From the NCBI GenBank assembly GCA_022316685.1, contig JAKJHU010000046.1:3695001-3759000 (forward strand): 64,000 nucleotides of DNA, given 5' to 3'. The translations under genes were made by a program, and so were the position numbers. The notes under the pieces were generated by a model. It saw only the letters and a list, made by a program, of their open reading frames with translations. It was not told where the DNA came from and made no database searches. The stretch is from Progne subis subis (Eukaryota > Chordata > Aves > Passeriformes > Hirundinidae). Positions 44,830 through 56,290 of the stretch are shown here, piece after piece (position 1 is the stretch's first letter; every line of letters starts with the position of its first letter).

Positions 44830-44970
44830 GCCTGAGTTTGGGCTGAGGGCTGTAATAGAGCAGAGCGCCTTCACCTGCTGTTTCGGCTTAACCTCAGGCA
44901 CAGCCATTCGTCTGACCCGATGGGAAATTAATATTCCCCAAATTGCCAGAAAGCTGCTCACTCTGGCTTA
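44830..44970. promoter_or_regulatory. Candidate conserved non-coding element
   Basis: Repeat-free block with retained CpGs (44866, 44884, 44909, 44918) and a GGGAAATTAATATTCCCC near-palindromic phrase near 44922, followed by CAAATTGCC. The near-palindrome includes a TTAATA core. Regulatory function is inferred. Confidence 0.35.
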
Positions 44971-45121
44971 TTTTCTTTCCATCTGGCTGTGGTGGAGGAG
45001 AGCCCGTCCTCAGCTTGCTGCTCAGCTGGCTCTTTCTTTTTTATCTCTTGTCTCTCCATCTCTCATTCAGCCCCCTCTGTCTCTGCATCTCCTCTTTGCT
45101 TCCCTCTGCCAGTGTGGGTAA

Positions 45122-45167
<46 letters not shown>

Positions 45168-45169
45168 GT
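45122..45169 (+). repeat. (TG)n microsatellite
   Basis: About 24 TG units, with two TGCG interruptions near the ends. It accounts for the alternating C-V runs in the frames that cross it. Confidence 0.95.
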
Positions 45170-45269
45170 CCCTCTTGCTTCCCTTCTGTCTTTTTTGTTC
45201 ATATATATTTAGTATTTATTTACAAGCTTGATTTTTTTCCCTCTGAGTGAAGCCAGGCATGCACAGAAA

Positions 45270-45440
45270 TCCTTAAGATGCTATAAAGCCGCTGAGGTAT
45301 AAAATGGAAAGTGCTTAGCCTGCCTGTACAGAAATATCTCACTGCGCCGCACTGGAAGCCACCGAAGCTGGGCACTGTAAATCTCACAGAGTTTAGCTTG
45401 TTTGTTTACACCATGACGACGATCTAAAGAGAAAATGAGA
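45270..45440. promoter_or_regulatory. Candidate conserved non-coding element
   Basis: Repeat-free block of intermediate GC with CpGs at about 45290, 45343, 45346, 45348, 45363, 45417 and 45420. It has GATGCTATAAAGCCGC, GAGGTATAAAATGG and TTGTTTGTTTACACC (forkhead-like TGTTTAC) phrases. The TATAAA-type sequences at 45281-45286 and 45299-45304 have no recognised transcript downstream. Regulatory function is inferred. Confidence 0.35.
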
Positions 45441-46370
45441 GACAGCGAGAGGGAGAAGCTTGCGGTTCCCCTGTCAGGCCACAGCGCATATCCCCAAACC
45501 ATTTATTGGACCTCATGAGCAGGATGCCAGGCTGGCAGTGCCTTCCCTGCCCATCTGCAGAGACAGTTCAACGGTGGGAGGAGGAGAGGTGGCCTCTCTG
45601 ATGTTGTCCTTCTGAGGACATGGGCAAGGCAGTGTCATTTTCCAAGGCCACCCTAAGAGAGACTTTATGAGGATGTCCTACTCCCGGGACACAGCAGACT
45701 TTCTTGCTTCTTACTTGGTCCTTTTGACTGTCTGGCCTTCGCCTAAGTGGCCATGAACAGTCACCAAAGGTCTTCCTAAAGAATTAGAAAGGGTCCTTGC
45801 TAGAAGCAATGGGCCACAGAAAATATGAACTTGGAGGAAATAGGCTCAAATTTGGGCTCCTTTATTACCTTGCACAAATCAAGGTTCCTCTTCAAAACAC
45901 GTCATGCCTGCATTCCTGAGGCATTTCCCTACCGCTTCCCTTCCTATCCAGCCCATCTCTTTGACAGGGCTCGGGTGAGGACCCCATGCACTAACCCCTG
46001 GCAGAGGTCTGCCTTTGCTCCCACTGCCTCCAGGTTGGTCCAGCCATGATTCTGGGGTACAACAGTATCTCAGCACACATCAGGATGGGCCCCACCATTT
46101 GGTGCTGCCCCACAGAGTGACCCACCCACTCTTCTCCCAGGTGGCTGCTCTGGTAGGGAGACTTCCAGAGCCGTCATACCTGCATTCTGCTCCTTCAGAT
46201 AGGAGCTGTACAGAGCACTGGTGAGCAAACAGCAGGAAACACGTGTTTCACAGGTCCCCACTCAGATCATGGAGGATGAACAGCCAAATTCCTTCACATG
46301 TCAGACATAGTGGTCTCCACCTGAGCAAAAGATGGAGCCACACTAGCATACAGGAGATAAGATCTGAAAA
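45441..46370. other. Unremarkable non-coding stretch
   Basis: Mixed single-copy DNA with short overlapping frames. No gene or repeat is recognised. Confidence 0.45.
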
Positions 46371-46409
46371 GGAAAGGAAAGAAGGAAAGGAAAGAAGGAA
46401 AGGAAAGAC
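46371..46409 (+). repeat. 13-bp tandem repeat, three copies
   Basis: Three consecutive 13-base units GGAAAGGAAAGAA, at 46371-46383, 46384-46396 and 46397-46409. Only the last base of the third unit differs. The tract is all purine until that base. Confidence 0.95.
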
Positions 46410-46590
46410 GAAACAGCTTAAAACAGAAATTATAAGTGTTATATATAGTACAGTAGCAGAAAGGCACTGTGGAAAACATGACAGTCTTCAATGATGGCAC
46501 TATAAAATCATCTCTTGTTTAAGAAACCACCAGGCTGCTATATACTTGCTCTTACATCACATGTGGGGAATTAAACTTGCAGTGTTGATG
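46410..46590. other. AT-rich spacer
   Basis: AT-rich DNA with a TTATATATAGTACAGTAG phrase near 46439. Nothing further recognised. Confidence 0.4.
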
Positions 46591-46680
46591 TGACATGACC
46601 CAAACCACACAGGGACTTTGCTGTGGATCTGGGAGTTGAACTCAGGTCTCCTATGTCCTAGACATCAGATTCTTTCTAAC
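46591..46680 (-). mobile_element. MIR-like SINE, tRNA-related half
   Basis: On the minus strand the order runs from a tRNA-like head to the core. On the plus strand this reads CAAACCACACAGGGACTTTG, then CTGTGGATCTGGGAGTTGAA, then CTCAGGTCTCCTATGTCCTA, as in reversed MIR-type SINEs ('GGTCACACAGC', 'GCAGAGCTGGGATTCGAACC', 'CAGGTCTCCTGACTCC'). The reverse complement of 46633-46643 (GAGTTCAACTC) matches a degenerate RNA polymerase III B box. It is an old, inactive copy. Confidence 0.55.
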
Positions 46681-46762
46681 ATGAAGATATGAAAGCCTTG
46701 GACACAGGGGAAAAAAAAATTAAAAAAAAAAAAATAATCAGAGATTGTCTCAGGTGTCTGTG

Positions 46763-46946
46763 GGAAGAGAGAGAGGGAGGGAGGGAGGGAGGGAGGAAAG
46801 AAGGAAGGAAGGAAGGAAGGAAGGAAGGAAGGAAGGAAGGAAGGAAGGAAGGAAGGAAGGAAGGAAGGAAGGCAGGAAGGCAGGAAGGAAGGAAGGAAGG
46901 AAGGAAGGAAGGAAGGAAGGAAGGAAGGAAGGAAGGAAGGAAGGAA
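46763..46946 (+). repeat. (GGGA)n/(GGAA)n purine microsatellite
   Basis: A tract of about 184 bp starting as GGGA units (to about 46795) and continuing as GGAA/GAAG tetramers, interrupted by single C bases at 46873 and 46881. One strand is nearly all purine, so triplex or slipped structures are possible. It generates the K-E-G-R and L-P-S-F pseudo-proteins on the two strands, none of them real genes. Confidence 0.97.
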
Positions 46947-49189
46947 TCCTAGCCTCTCCATGAGTATCTGCATTCTGCTGAGGGTGCCAGGTCTTCCAGG
47001 CTGCATCCCAGCCTTCTGCCAGTTTCAGTACCACAAGGCATGTGCATGGAAATTCTTGCTGTGCTGTGAGTCTGCAGAGATGAGCTGTCCACATGCAGAG
47101 GTGGAAGAGAAAGTGGGAGTTCAGCGCCCACTTGGCACGTTGGCAAGTTTGCACGTCTTTCCATGAGCATCCATCGGAAAGATAACGCCATCCATCCTCT
47201 TCCCAAAAAACCCAGCAAGCATGAAATCTATAGATAAACAGTTGCAGGCGGTTTTTGACTCAAGCTCTTCTGTACCCTGTTATTCCTAAAAGCTGCTATG
47301 CTTCCCAGGCAAGGGGAGGAGAAATTGGAGGAAAGTGTAGAAGTCATCGCTTGGGGTGCCAGCCTGCCACTGAGGCGTGCAAAGAGGGTGCAAGAGTGCT
47401 CCCTGCAGGAAGATGACTACTTCATGGTCTTATGCTGGGCCAGAGCCACAAGATCTTTTTTTTTTTCTAAGGGGTGCCAGAGGATAGGATCATAGGATCT
47501 TGAAGTTACTGCTTGCAAAGTATATTTGCACAGAGGCTTTTTTTGGCAGACAGTAAGGTAATTTTTTATAGGACCTACAGAAAGACAATGACTTTGTGCA
47601 TCCCAGTACAACCTCCCTTCTATGGATTCATGCATGTTGGAAAGAACTTTTCACCACAGCAAGAGGAGAAACTGGGCCCTGCCACAAAGATAAAGACCTC
47701 ACACACAGTAAGGTTGGATTAGCCTTGAAATCTCTCCTCCATGATCTTTTGCTGCAATCCTTCTTCTATGTTTGTTTTTCTGTTCCTTCCCAAATGGCTT
47801 CCTGGCCTCTTCTATGAGGGGGCATGCCAGGGCCCTGAGTAGGGGTCTCCACAGAGCTCAGAACAGGCCCCCAGACAGCTGCAGTGAAAGGGATGCTGCA
47901 ATCCTAAATGCCCTGTGCGCTCTACATATTGTGGAAAAAGCTGTTGCATTCATCAATGTCAGATGCAGAGTTTGAATAAATTTGAATGCACTCAAGCGTG
48001 TTCCCTGCAGTTTTTTATAATATCACTTTCCAGTTTGAATATTTCACTTACTTTTTTTCAAATTTCTTTTTATCCACCAGTTTCTCCTCCCTTTCATCCT
48101 CTCCTCCCTTCCTCTCCTCCTTCCACTTTTACCCCCCCTCTCCAGGTTTTTACATTTGCAACCCAAGCAATTGAACAAGGAAGCCATGCTGCAAGCTTCC
48201 TCTCTGCAGTGGCCCTGGAAAAGTCAGTCAATTCTCACACTGTACTCATGGCTTCCCAGCTGTTGGCCAGTTTGAACATCTTCCCATGACAGAACATCAT
48301 CCTGTGGGACACTTTGGCTAGAAGAAACAATTAGTTTGCAAGGTATTACTGCAGGATTGATTTGTGAGGGTCTCACAAGTGGTTCTTGGTTACCTTGGCC
48401 CACTGGATCAGCTCTGTGGGGCTCTGGCTGTGGAAAGGGGACAACACGGTCAAACAGTGTCGTGAGTCATCAAAAGGGTCCCAGCCACTCCTGTGTCCTG
48501 AAAGTCAGAACTAGTCACTGAAAACAGCAGATCTGCAACTGATCTCCTCCTGGAATTACATGGTGGTGTCCTGAAGTTTCCCCACGGCAAACAAGGTGAA
48601 TTGAATTAATGCTTTCCTTCCTACTCTTTGTACCAGCCTGGTGCATATGCTTTGCACCTATCAGCCTCTTTGGTCTCCCACACTTTGGTTTGTCCCCTTT
48701 GTAATGGGAACTATTTTTGTGTTCACAGACCACCACGTGATGCAAAGTAAGCAAACCTACCAAAAGGTTACCTACACTCTTGACCAGCCAAAGAAAAGGG
48801 TCTGCTATAGGTAACCCTGATTTTGGGCTATGTTTCCATGTCTTTTGTACAAGTAGGAGGGGACAAAGAAGAGAAATGCTATGTACCATTCTAACCAGAC
48901 AGACAGATCCAAGATGGCCAGCCCTGGCCCACGACTGCGCGTCCTTTGGGCATGGGGTGGAGGTACTGGGGACGGGGAGGCAGAAGAGGCTGATGGCACC
49001 ATAGAATGAATGCATTCTGCTGCTTGTATTGAGAATTCAGTGCTCTCCCTTTTAGTGAAAACTCTATGATCTTGTGACTAACCACTTTCCCCTTTCACTG
49101 TTTTTGATTTATATCCCATTACTTCGCCTGTTTGTGCCTTGCAGACATGAATTTTTTCCCTGACATCTCCTATGCAGCAGCCACTTCAA
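46947..49189. other. Unremarkable non-coding stretch
   Basis: Mixed DNA with T-runs near 47456-47466 and a pyrimidine-rich patch at 48080-48150. Overlapping frames up to 166 codons (48515-49015 minus) show no family. No repeat is confidently recognised. Confidence 0.45.
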
Positions 49190-49330
49190 AACCTTTGATA
49201 AAATAATAGTGGTAAGACGCTCACATGGCTGTTTTTATGTTTCCAGGGATATAGACATCAATTAAAACTCTTCATACGATCTGATCCGTCGTTATTAAAG
49301 GCATTAATACTGGCACGCCCCTCAGATTAG
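49190..49330. promoter_or_regulatory. Candidate conserved non-coding element
   Basis: AT-rich, repeat-free block with GATAAAATAATAGTGG near 49198, TAGACATCAATTAAAAC near 49252, CATACGATCTGATCCGTCG near 49273 and TTATTAAAGGCATTAATAC near 49293. The CpG-bearing ATACGATCTGATCCGTCG phrase inside AT-rich DNA is striking. Regulatory function is inferred. Confidence 0.45.
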
Positions 49331-52300
49331 GGGCTGCTCACCGGGCGATGGAGGAAAGCAGGGAACATTGTCTGCATGCATCCCCTTTCTGCTCAGCTCC
49401 CACAGGAACCTCGCTTGGAGGACAATCAGCACAGGCTGCTGAGGGCACCAGTGGCTGCACTGAGCTGGCTGGGGGTGGTACAGGGCAGAGACATCCCATG
49501 TGCCACCGAAGCACAGCACCTCCCTCCCACAGCCCACACCACCTTGAACGACAAATACAGCTCTGCCACTGACCCCATCCCAGACTGAAGGTGTCTGAGC
49601 TGCCCCGGGGCATGGCCAGAGAGGAGGGCTGAGGCTGCAGTCGAGGAGTGCTTGGTCCTGAGCATCCACTTAAGGCAATCTTCAACAATATAGGTAAAAT
49701 GGGGAGGGAGAGTTGAAGCACTGAGAGAACATGTGATTTTTCCATGGCAACTCATAGAGAATTTCCTCATCAAAGATGTCCAAAAGTTATCAAATACAAG
49801 AAACATCTCTTACAGGGGAAACTGAGGCTGCATAGAGTATATTGTTAAGTATGCTAGTGCTGGTACCTAACTGAAGGAAGAAATGGGCACTGTAGAGGTC
49901 AGCCTTTGAAAAAATGTCAGTGTCATCACCCAGCGTTTCACTCGCCGAGGCAAACCAGAAGGTCTGAATTATATCTTTCTGCAGTCCTGTCCAGACCCAC
50001 GTGTGTCCAGCTTTTCTCATTCAACACAGCCCAGAGCAATTCCTGCTGGAGCTGGAAACATTTGGTGTCCCCATCTAACCTTCTCACTGTGCCTCCCATT
50101 GGGGAAAATCTGGATTTGCAGCGAAGAGTTTAGGAGGCAGCGCCTTTCCCTTTTCCTCCAACATCTCCACTATTCAGAATCTGTGTTCCCTCCTTGTTGA
50201 CACTTTTATGATACAGTCAAAGGCCGCCTTTGGTGACGCTGCCTTCCACAGTGCTGGTAGAACACTCTATAACCAAAGCATTCTCTGTTAGGACGTCGTC
50301 CCTCCATGTAGATTTCCAAATCTTCATTCAGTAAAGCAAGAAGATGTAGGAAATCCTGCTTGGTGCATGTTGGCTTACAGGCTAGTGCTTTCTATGGTGT
50401 ATTTACATTATTTAACTTTTTTTTATTTCCTTCTCTTTTTATCATCACTTCCTTTCCATCCTTGCCCATCAGGAAGAGAAAACTGGTCCTTCTGCTTGTC
50501 AGCTCCTGTAACAAAAGACAGTCAATGCTCAGGTCATGGCCACAGAATACCTCCTGGTCTCTCCCACTCTCACCAGTTACCTTCCTTCTGCCTTCCAGAG
50601 GGCCAGGCACAAGTGGTCAAGAGATGAGGAAGAAAGGTGAGGACAATATCTTGGGAGACAAGTGACCAGAAGTGACAATCCCTCCACACAGGTGCCAAAG
50701 CTTCAAGATACACCAGGGCTCAGCAACACTGTGGACTCTTGGGTGGGATGGCTTTTCTTTCACCCTGTCCAGGCATGGGAGGCTACCAGTGCACCAGGCG
50801 CTTCCTTAATGGCTCAGCAAGCACAATAAAGATGGGAAAATCTGCCTGGAGTATTGCCTCCCCCAGTTTTGCCCTGGGATGGGAAAGATGTCAGTGGGAG
50901 GAAAAGCTCCCCTCTCTCATCCAAAAGAAACTCAGGCAATTGCCTACTTGCCTACTAGGCACCTTGGCACATCCTGTACAGCCAGCCCCTGCCCCACCAC
51001 TTTGTGCTCTGGGCCTGCAGTTGAGAAGAAACAAAAATCACTCCAACACAAGAGACAGCAGGCAGCAGGGGAGCAAGGTATGTGTGCATCCTCCATTTTG
51101 GTGTCTCTTTTTAAACACTGGCTTTCCATTGCCCCAGGGGAGGCGAGGGGAAGCGTGTGTCTCTCAGGCACACAGCAGCCCTGACTGGGTAACGGTGCAG
51201 AACGTAAAGTGTTGTCTATTAGGTAGGAGACTGGTTAATACAAAGAGTTGTTGGTAATAACAATGTCCTTTCAGCAGTGACAGAGACAAAGTACCTGCAT
51301 GTGGCATGTACCACTGCATGCAGCGACTGATGGTCACAGGGAAGCTTTGGAGATCATTTGAATTTCACATCCAGGGAGAGTCGGCCTATCATTAAAAAAC
51401 CCTAATTTCAGTGTCAGGTGGAGTTCCAGGTAATCGATCATGGTGTCAGCTGGCACAGGCTCTCCCTGCCTCCTTGCCTTGCCTCCAACTCAGCCTTGTT
51501 TTTTTCCAATTAAACTTGTTGCTGGGATCCAGAAGGAAGCGCAGGAGCACAGGAAAGGCAGATCACACATCCCCCCTCATTACTGGTGAGGTGGGGGCTG
51601 ATGGGGCCAGGAAGGTGGGGCTGAGGCTGGTGCCTGCAGCTGGGGGTAAGGAAAGGGGAGCCCAGAAAACAATCTTTGCTGCAGCAAGGTGCAGAAAGGA
51701 CTTGCAGGGAGGGAATCTCAAAACATCGCTGTATCTTGGGGAAGGCATTGCATGAGACCCTCCATGCATGTGGATGCTGCCAAGCCCCTACAGCCTCCAA
51801 CATCATCTCTGCCCCTAGCAGTCTTTCAAACTACCTGAGCCCCTGTGGGTCTCATCCTGCACTCGTTGCTCTTGGCTTCTTCATCTCACACACTTCCTCC
51901 CTCCTCCCCACACAGGCATCTCTGGCATCTCCACCCCTCTCAGCCATCACCAGACAGCTCTCCAGGGTTCACCCCTTGCTCTCCTGAGTCAGATTCTCTC
52001 TAATGGAGAGCATAAGGATCCAGGCTGCTCTCTACAGCATCAGTTACCAGGGCAACCTTTTTGGCAAGAGAATTTTTTGGTTACAAAACAACCTTCCTCT
52101 TCCCCCAAAGGTCAAATCTGCATGAAGAATTGCCATCAGTAGAAATGTACTCTGTTTTCCATCATATTTAACCCCTGTTTTAAAACTCCTATCTGTAACC
52201 GAAGTTGACTGAAGAGGCTTCATACAGGGGGAGAAAAATACTTCTAAAATAATGCCAATAAAAACATGGTTTAGAAAGCTGAAGGAATCTATGGGAAAAA

Positions 52301-54879
52301 GAGCTTTTAATTTCTACACACATTCTTCAGGAAATCCCATTGCAACCCTACTACACAGAAATTATATTGAAACTGAAACACTTCTACAACATTTTCTCAA
52401 TGCTTGCACTAGTTCTGCTTGCAGCTGCGACTGTTTTGTAGCTAAGGTTTAGGTGCAGTAATAGAGTCACTATTTATTGCAGCTTTTACCTACAGATAAG
52501 AAATACCAGCCCTAAGCAAGATCAAGACTCTGTCCCATACACCTAGTGAAAGACAGCCATTAAACCAAAATAGCTGAAAATCAACAGGGGCAGGCTTATC
52601 CTCCTAACTGAGAGGCAGGGCATGGACTCACAGGGAGAATTAGATGTGGTCTTGTATGCAGGACTGAGGTGCATAACCCCAACAGGATGGTTCAGAAGAA
52701 AGGGGCTGCAGTAGGGTAAGAGATGAGGAACATGGGATTTGGGGCACAATTGCCCTGATGGACTTTCTGTGCCCAGGGCTTTCATGCTCAAGTGATTTCT
52801 AAAGCCACAACAAAGCAGAGGGAGGTGGCTCTGAAGGTCAATGTGGGGTGAGCCACGTCTCATGGCCAGAGATCAGCAGAGACTGGCTGAATGGGTCATT
52901 CAGGGTTGACCACTGGTGTTTGCAATGTGAGTTGGAGGGAAAATATAACTTGACCTTGACGGTGGGTACAGGCAGAACTGAAGAGCAAGCCTTGAGGAAG
53001 TCGTACAGGCAATCAGGTAAATTGTCTGTTTCTGTGGTGTGAGGACATTGCCCATCTTTGCCCAGCCTCTTCTGACTTGTCTGGGCATCTACACAAGAGG
53101 GAAAGGTCAAATAGGTCTAACTGCAGCACTGCAGAAATGAGATCTTCTTTTCTAAGAGACAAACTGGGCAGCGGGGAAGACATTGCTGTAACGCTTAACC
53201 ATAAAGCTGGGCAGGGAGCCCAAACACCGAAAGTTGAGGTTAACACCATTCACTGTTGGAACAAAGGTCATTGTGGATCGGGAACATTCAGCCAAGACTG
53301 GAAATCTCTCATGCGTAGCAGATTGGCCATCCCATTTATGCCAGTGCTGCAGAGAGACAGTGCACCCAGGGCTGGAGGAGAGTTTGCTAAACTGCAGCTG
53401 CATCCTGGACAAGAACTCAGGGAAGAGCCTTGCTTTCATCCTCCTGACAGGGATCGCTGGGCACAGGGCCACATGTGAGCAGCTTGGTGCTCTTCACAGC
53501 TGGGTATGTGGATAGGGCTTTCCTCCCAGGCACCCAGCCCTGCCAGAACTTGAGACCACTCTTGATCTCGAGGGGTATTGATCAGGAAGAGGTCTCCTGC
53601 AGCTGACAGTTTTGCCTAGTTGGTGACAGTAGCTGCAGTGAGCATGTTGAGACGCTTCTAAATTCTCAGCCTGGTTAGCCAGATGCTATTTATAACTCTG
53701 TTGGTTGCAGAAGGCCTTCAGTGTTGAGTCTGGGCTCACTGCGCTGGATCCCTAGTAATTGTACCAGAAAAAATGTGAGCACAAAGATTACAATGCCTTT
53801 TTGCAGAAATTTAAGACAAAGAGACATGAGAAAAACATGGCCTGGTTCCTGTCTGTAAGGTGTATTAGTCACTTCTTGTCACTTCTGACTGTGCTGATCT
53901 GCAGTTGGAGAAGTTCGTTTCTCATCTGCTCTGGGGTAGAGGGAGCCCTGGCCTGAACTCGGCCAGGTAAGCGTGACAGTCCCAGGCCTGCTCTGAGAAT
54001 CTCTGAGATTCGATCCTGGCCTGCCAGAACAATTGGCAGCTGCTGCAGCTCCACAGGGGTCTGGAGCCACTTGGATCCCACATGATGCCCAGAGGAGAGG
54101 AGAAACCAATTGCCTTTGCTTCAAGGACACTAAGGAAAGCATAAAGAAACTATGTGCAAATTGAATGGGATGCATTAGGATATATCTTTGGACAGAGCAC
54201 AGGTTTCATCAGCAGTCATACTGACTAAGACTGATACATCTGATTTCTCCCTCTCCATCTCCCTCCACCCCTCAGGTGGCTCTTCTGGCTGCCAGCAGAA
54301 GGGAAAGAACCATCCCCAGTCCCTCAGAGAAGAGCTGGCAGTGGCCACGGCTTGTTGAGGTTACCTCTGCAATGCAGGTGCCTGAAGGATACACCTCAGT
54401 GTCTGGGCTGAGGCACCTGGTTTTGTGTCCTCAGTGGAGGGTGGGCTCAGAGTGCAGTGCTGTGTTCCCCAGCCGGGCACACACTGAGGTATGAAACCCC
54501 ACTCCTGCATGGATTCCTGAGATCACACAAAGAAGCAAACTAGGCTCAAGGATTGGGGACTGGAAGGGGGACATGGTCTGAGGTTGGCTTGTAGCTCAGA
54601 TGGTGATTCTCTGTGGGACCTGGACTGAAGAACCTCATCTTTGGGGTTTGGTTCCCTCCCTCTTCACTAGATGTATGGCCCACCAGTTTAATTTGCCCTC
54701 ATGATCTCCTTGGCACTGGGAATGGCTGTCCCTGTAGCATTGCACAACATCCCAGTTCAGCCCTTTTGCTCTGTCAGGAGCTGCTGCAGTGGAAATAGCA
54801 GAGCTGGAATGTGTAATAATGCATAATGGGAGAAGGTGAGGCCAGAGCTGACATTCTCAACTCCTAAACTTATGGTAAC
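49331..54879. other. Long unremarkable non-coding stretch
   Basis: No gene is supported over about 5.5 kb. GC-rich segments (49340-49640, 50740-51240, 51540-51960, 53080-53510) carry overlapping frames up to 172 codons (50739-51257) with no recognised family. A GGGGAAACTGAGGC phrase near 49816 may be a scrap of a minus-strand MIR. AT-rich DNA at 52130-52460 has no clear motif cluster. Confidence 0.4.
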
Positions 54880-55050
54880 AGTGACAAATCTCTCATCATT
54901 TGTTCCTCCCTTGCCTGGCACTTTTGCTTCTCTTTAAACGGAGTTTATCATGGTGCAATGGGCTTTTTTCCAAGTTAATGTCTGTCAGCTCCAATTTGTT
55001 CAAATGACCTTCGCAGGCTCAGGGGAATTTTAAAAATAAATAAAGAAGGG
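54880..55050. promoter_or_regulatory. Candidate conserved non-coding element
   Basis: Repeat-free block with CTCTTTAAACGGAG near 54931, TTTATCATGGTGCAATGG near 54944, CCAAGTTAATGTCTGTC near 54971, CAATTTGTTCAAATGACC near 54992 and TTTTAAAAATAAATAAAG to the end. No coding frame. Regulatory function is inferred. Confidence 0.35.
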
Positions 55051-56104
55051 CTTGCTGGAGTGCTTAGGGAGGGCTTCACCTGACAGCCAATGATAGAGAC
55101 ACCTCAGAGCCTGCAAGCACGACATTGTCCCAGGACCATGCCAGGGGAAGCAGGATGATTAGGGAAAAATGTTCGGAGCTGCAGGGATGTCTGCATTTTG
55201 GGAGAGGACAGAGCTGAGCCATAGACACAGGGCTGCTGCTGGTGGGGAAGGGAGCCATGCAGCACTGTCTGAGTCCCCAGAGTAGGCACTTCACCAGGGT
55301 GTGGGTCCATACCATAGACCCCAAAGAACCTACAAAGGGTACAGCTCTTATCTTTGCTTCTCTCCCAGAAAGACCTTCTCCAATAACCTCTTCTGAACTC
55401 TCTTGCTTGAACTCAAAAATCAGGTCCCCTTATCTGGGTTGGTTAGGCCGAGGCTGGTCCTGGGGAATGACCAACTTCATGCTCTGCCTTTACAGGGAGT
55501 TGGATACAATCCTCTGTCTCAGCATTGCCTTCTGGAAAGGTTAAGGCTATTTTGCCAGAATTTACCTCAGCCAGAGTTGGCAAGCTAGATGGGACTGTGC
55601 ATGGATTTGAGTGTTCAGGAACAGTGAGGGGGGAAAAAATCAGCACATCACTTGAAAAAGTCTAAAGACAGAAGAGGAAAGGGAAGGAAAAAGTGAGAAG
55701 GCCAGTGAAATAGTCTAAAACAAATCTCCTGGCTCCAGTTAGTGTGGGCAGACTTTGCAGGGTTATCCAGCCTTCCCGAGCCAGCAAGGAGTACATCAAA
55801 ATCTGGCCAAAACCTGAGAGGATGGGAACTCTAGAAGCATTTCACAGGGATGCCCCAACTGGAGCTGGACTGAAATTGCAGCAGGAGCCCCAGAAGATAC
55901 AGTTAAATCTGCTCCTGGTGGCTTTGTCACTAGCAATGCTGGTGGTGCAGCACTAGCCAGAAGTCCTGTGCATACACAGGCTCACAGACAGCTGCATGGT
56001 ACAGTCATGACTCAAAAGTCCTGCTCAAAGTGCTTGAAGGCACACAACGGCCATCCCTGGCTTAGCAAGAGGAACTTGGAAGTTTAGTTTATATTCCTGC
56101 CTCT
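55051..56104. other. Unremarkable non-coding stretch
   Basis: Mixed single-copy DNA; short overlapping frames; nothing recognised. Confidence 0.45.
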
Positions 56105-56290
56105 GACATTGTCACTGTATGGAAACTCAGGCAAGTCAACATGCATTTGTTTATTTTCTCTCAGTGCATTTGTACTGTGCTCAGCACAACAAGGGTCTTT
56201 GTTCTGAGTGGTGCTAGGAGGCAAACTGCAAAAAAAAAAAAAAAAAGTCATCATCATAATCATAGTGATAACAGTAGTGATAATTATGGG
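56105..56290 (+). mobile_element. Ancient L2/MIR-tailed SINE remnant with A-run
   Basis: The order GGCAAGTCAACATGCATTTG, ATTTTCTCTCAGTGCATTTG, TGTGCTCAGCACAACAAGGG, TCTTTGTTCTGAGTGGTGCT and AGGAGGCAAACTGC follows an old amniote SINE tail in which the phrases read GGCAAGTCACTT, CTGTGCCTCAGTTT, GCCTAGCACAATGGGG, TCCTGGTCCTGACTGGGG and CTCCTAGGCGCTA. That tail normally ends in AATAAT units. Here it is followed by 17 A (56230-56246) and a degenerate ATCATAATCATAG run. Strongly diverged. Confidence 0.5.

Noticed and set aside
45281..45304. TATAAA-type sequences as a gene promoter
   Set aside because: Two TATAAA-type words occur in AT-containing DNA, but there is no CpG island, no downstream exon and no initiator context to support a promoter.
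46665..47154. Frames encoding K-E-G-R or L-P-S-F repeats
   Set aside because: Direct translation of the GGGA/GGAA microsatellite, open on both strands because the repeat contains no stop codon.
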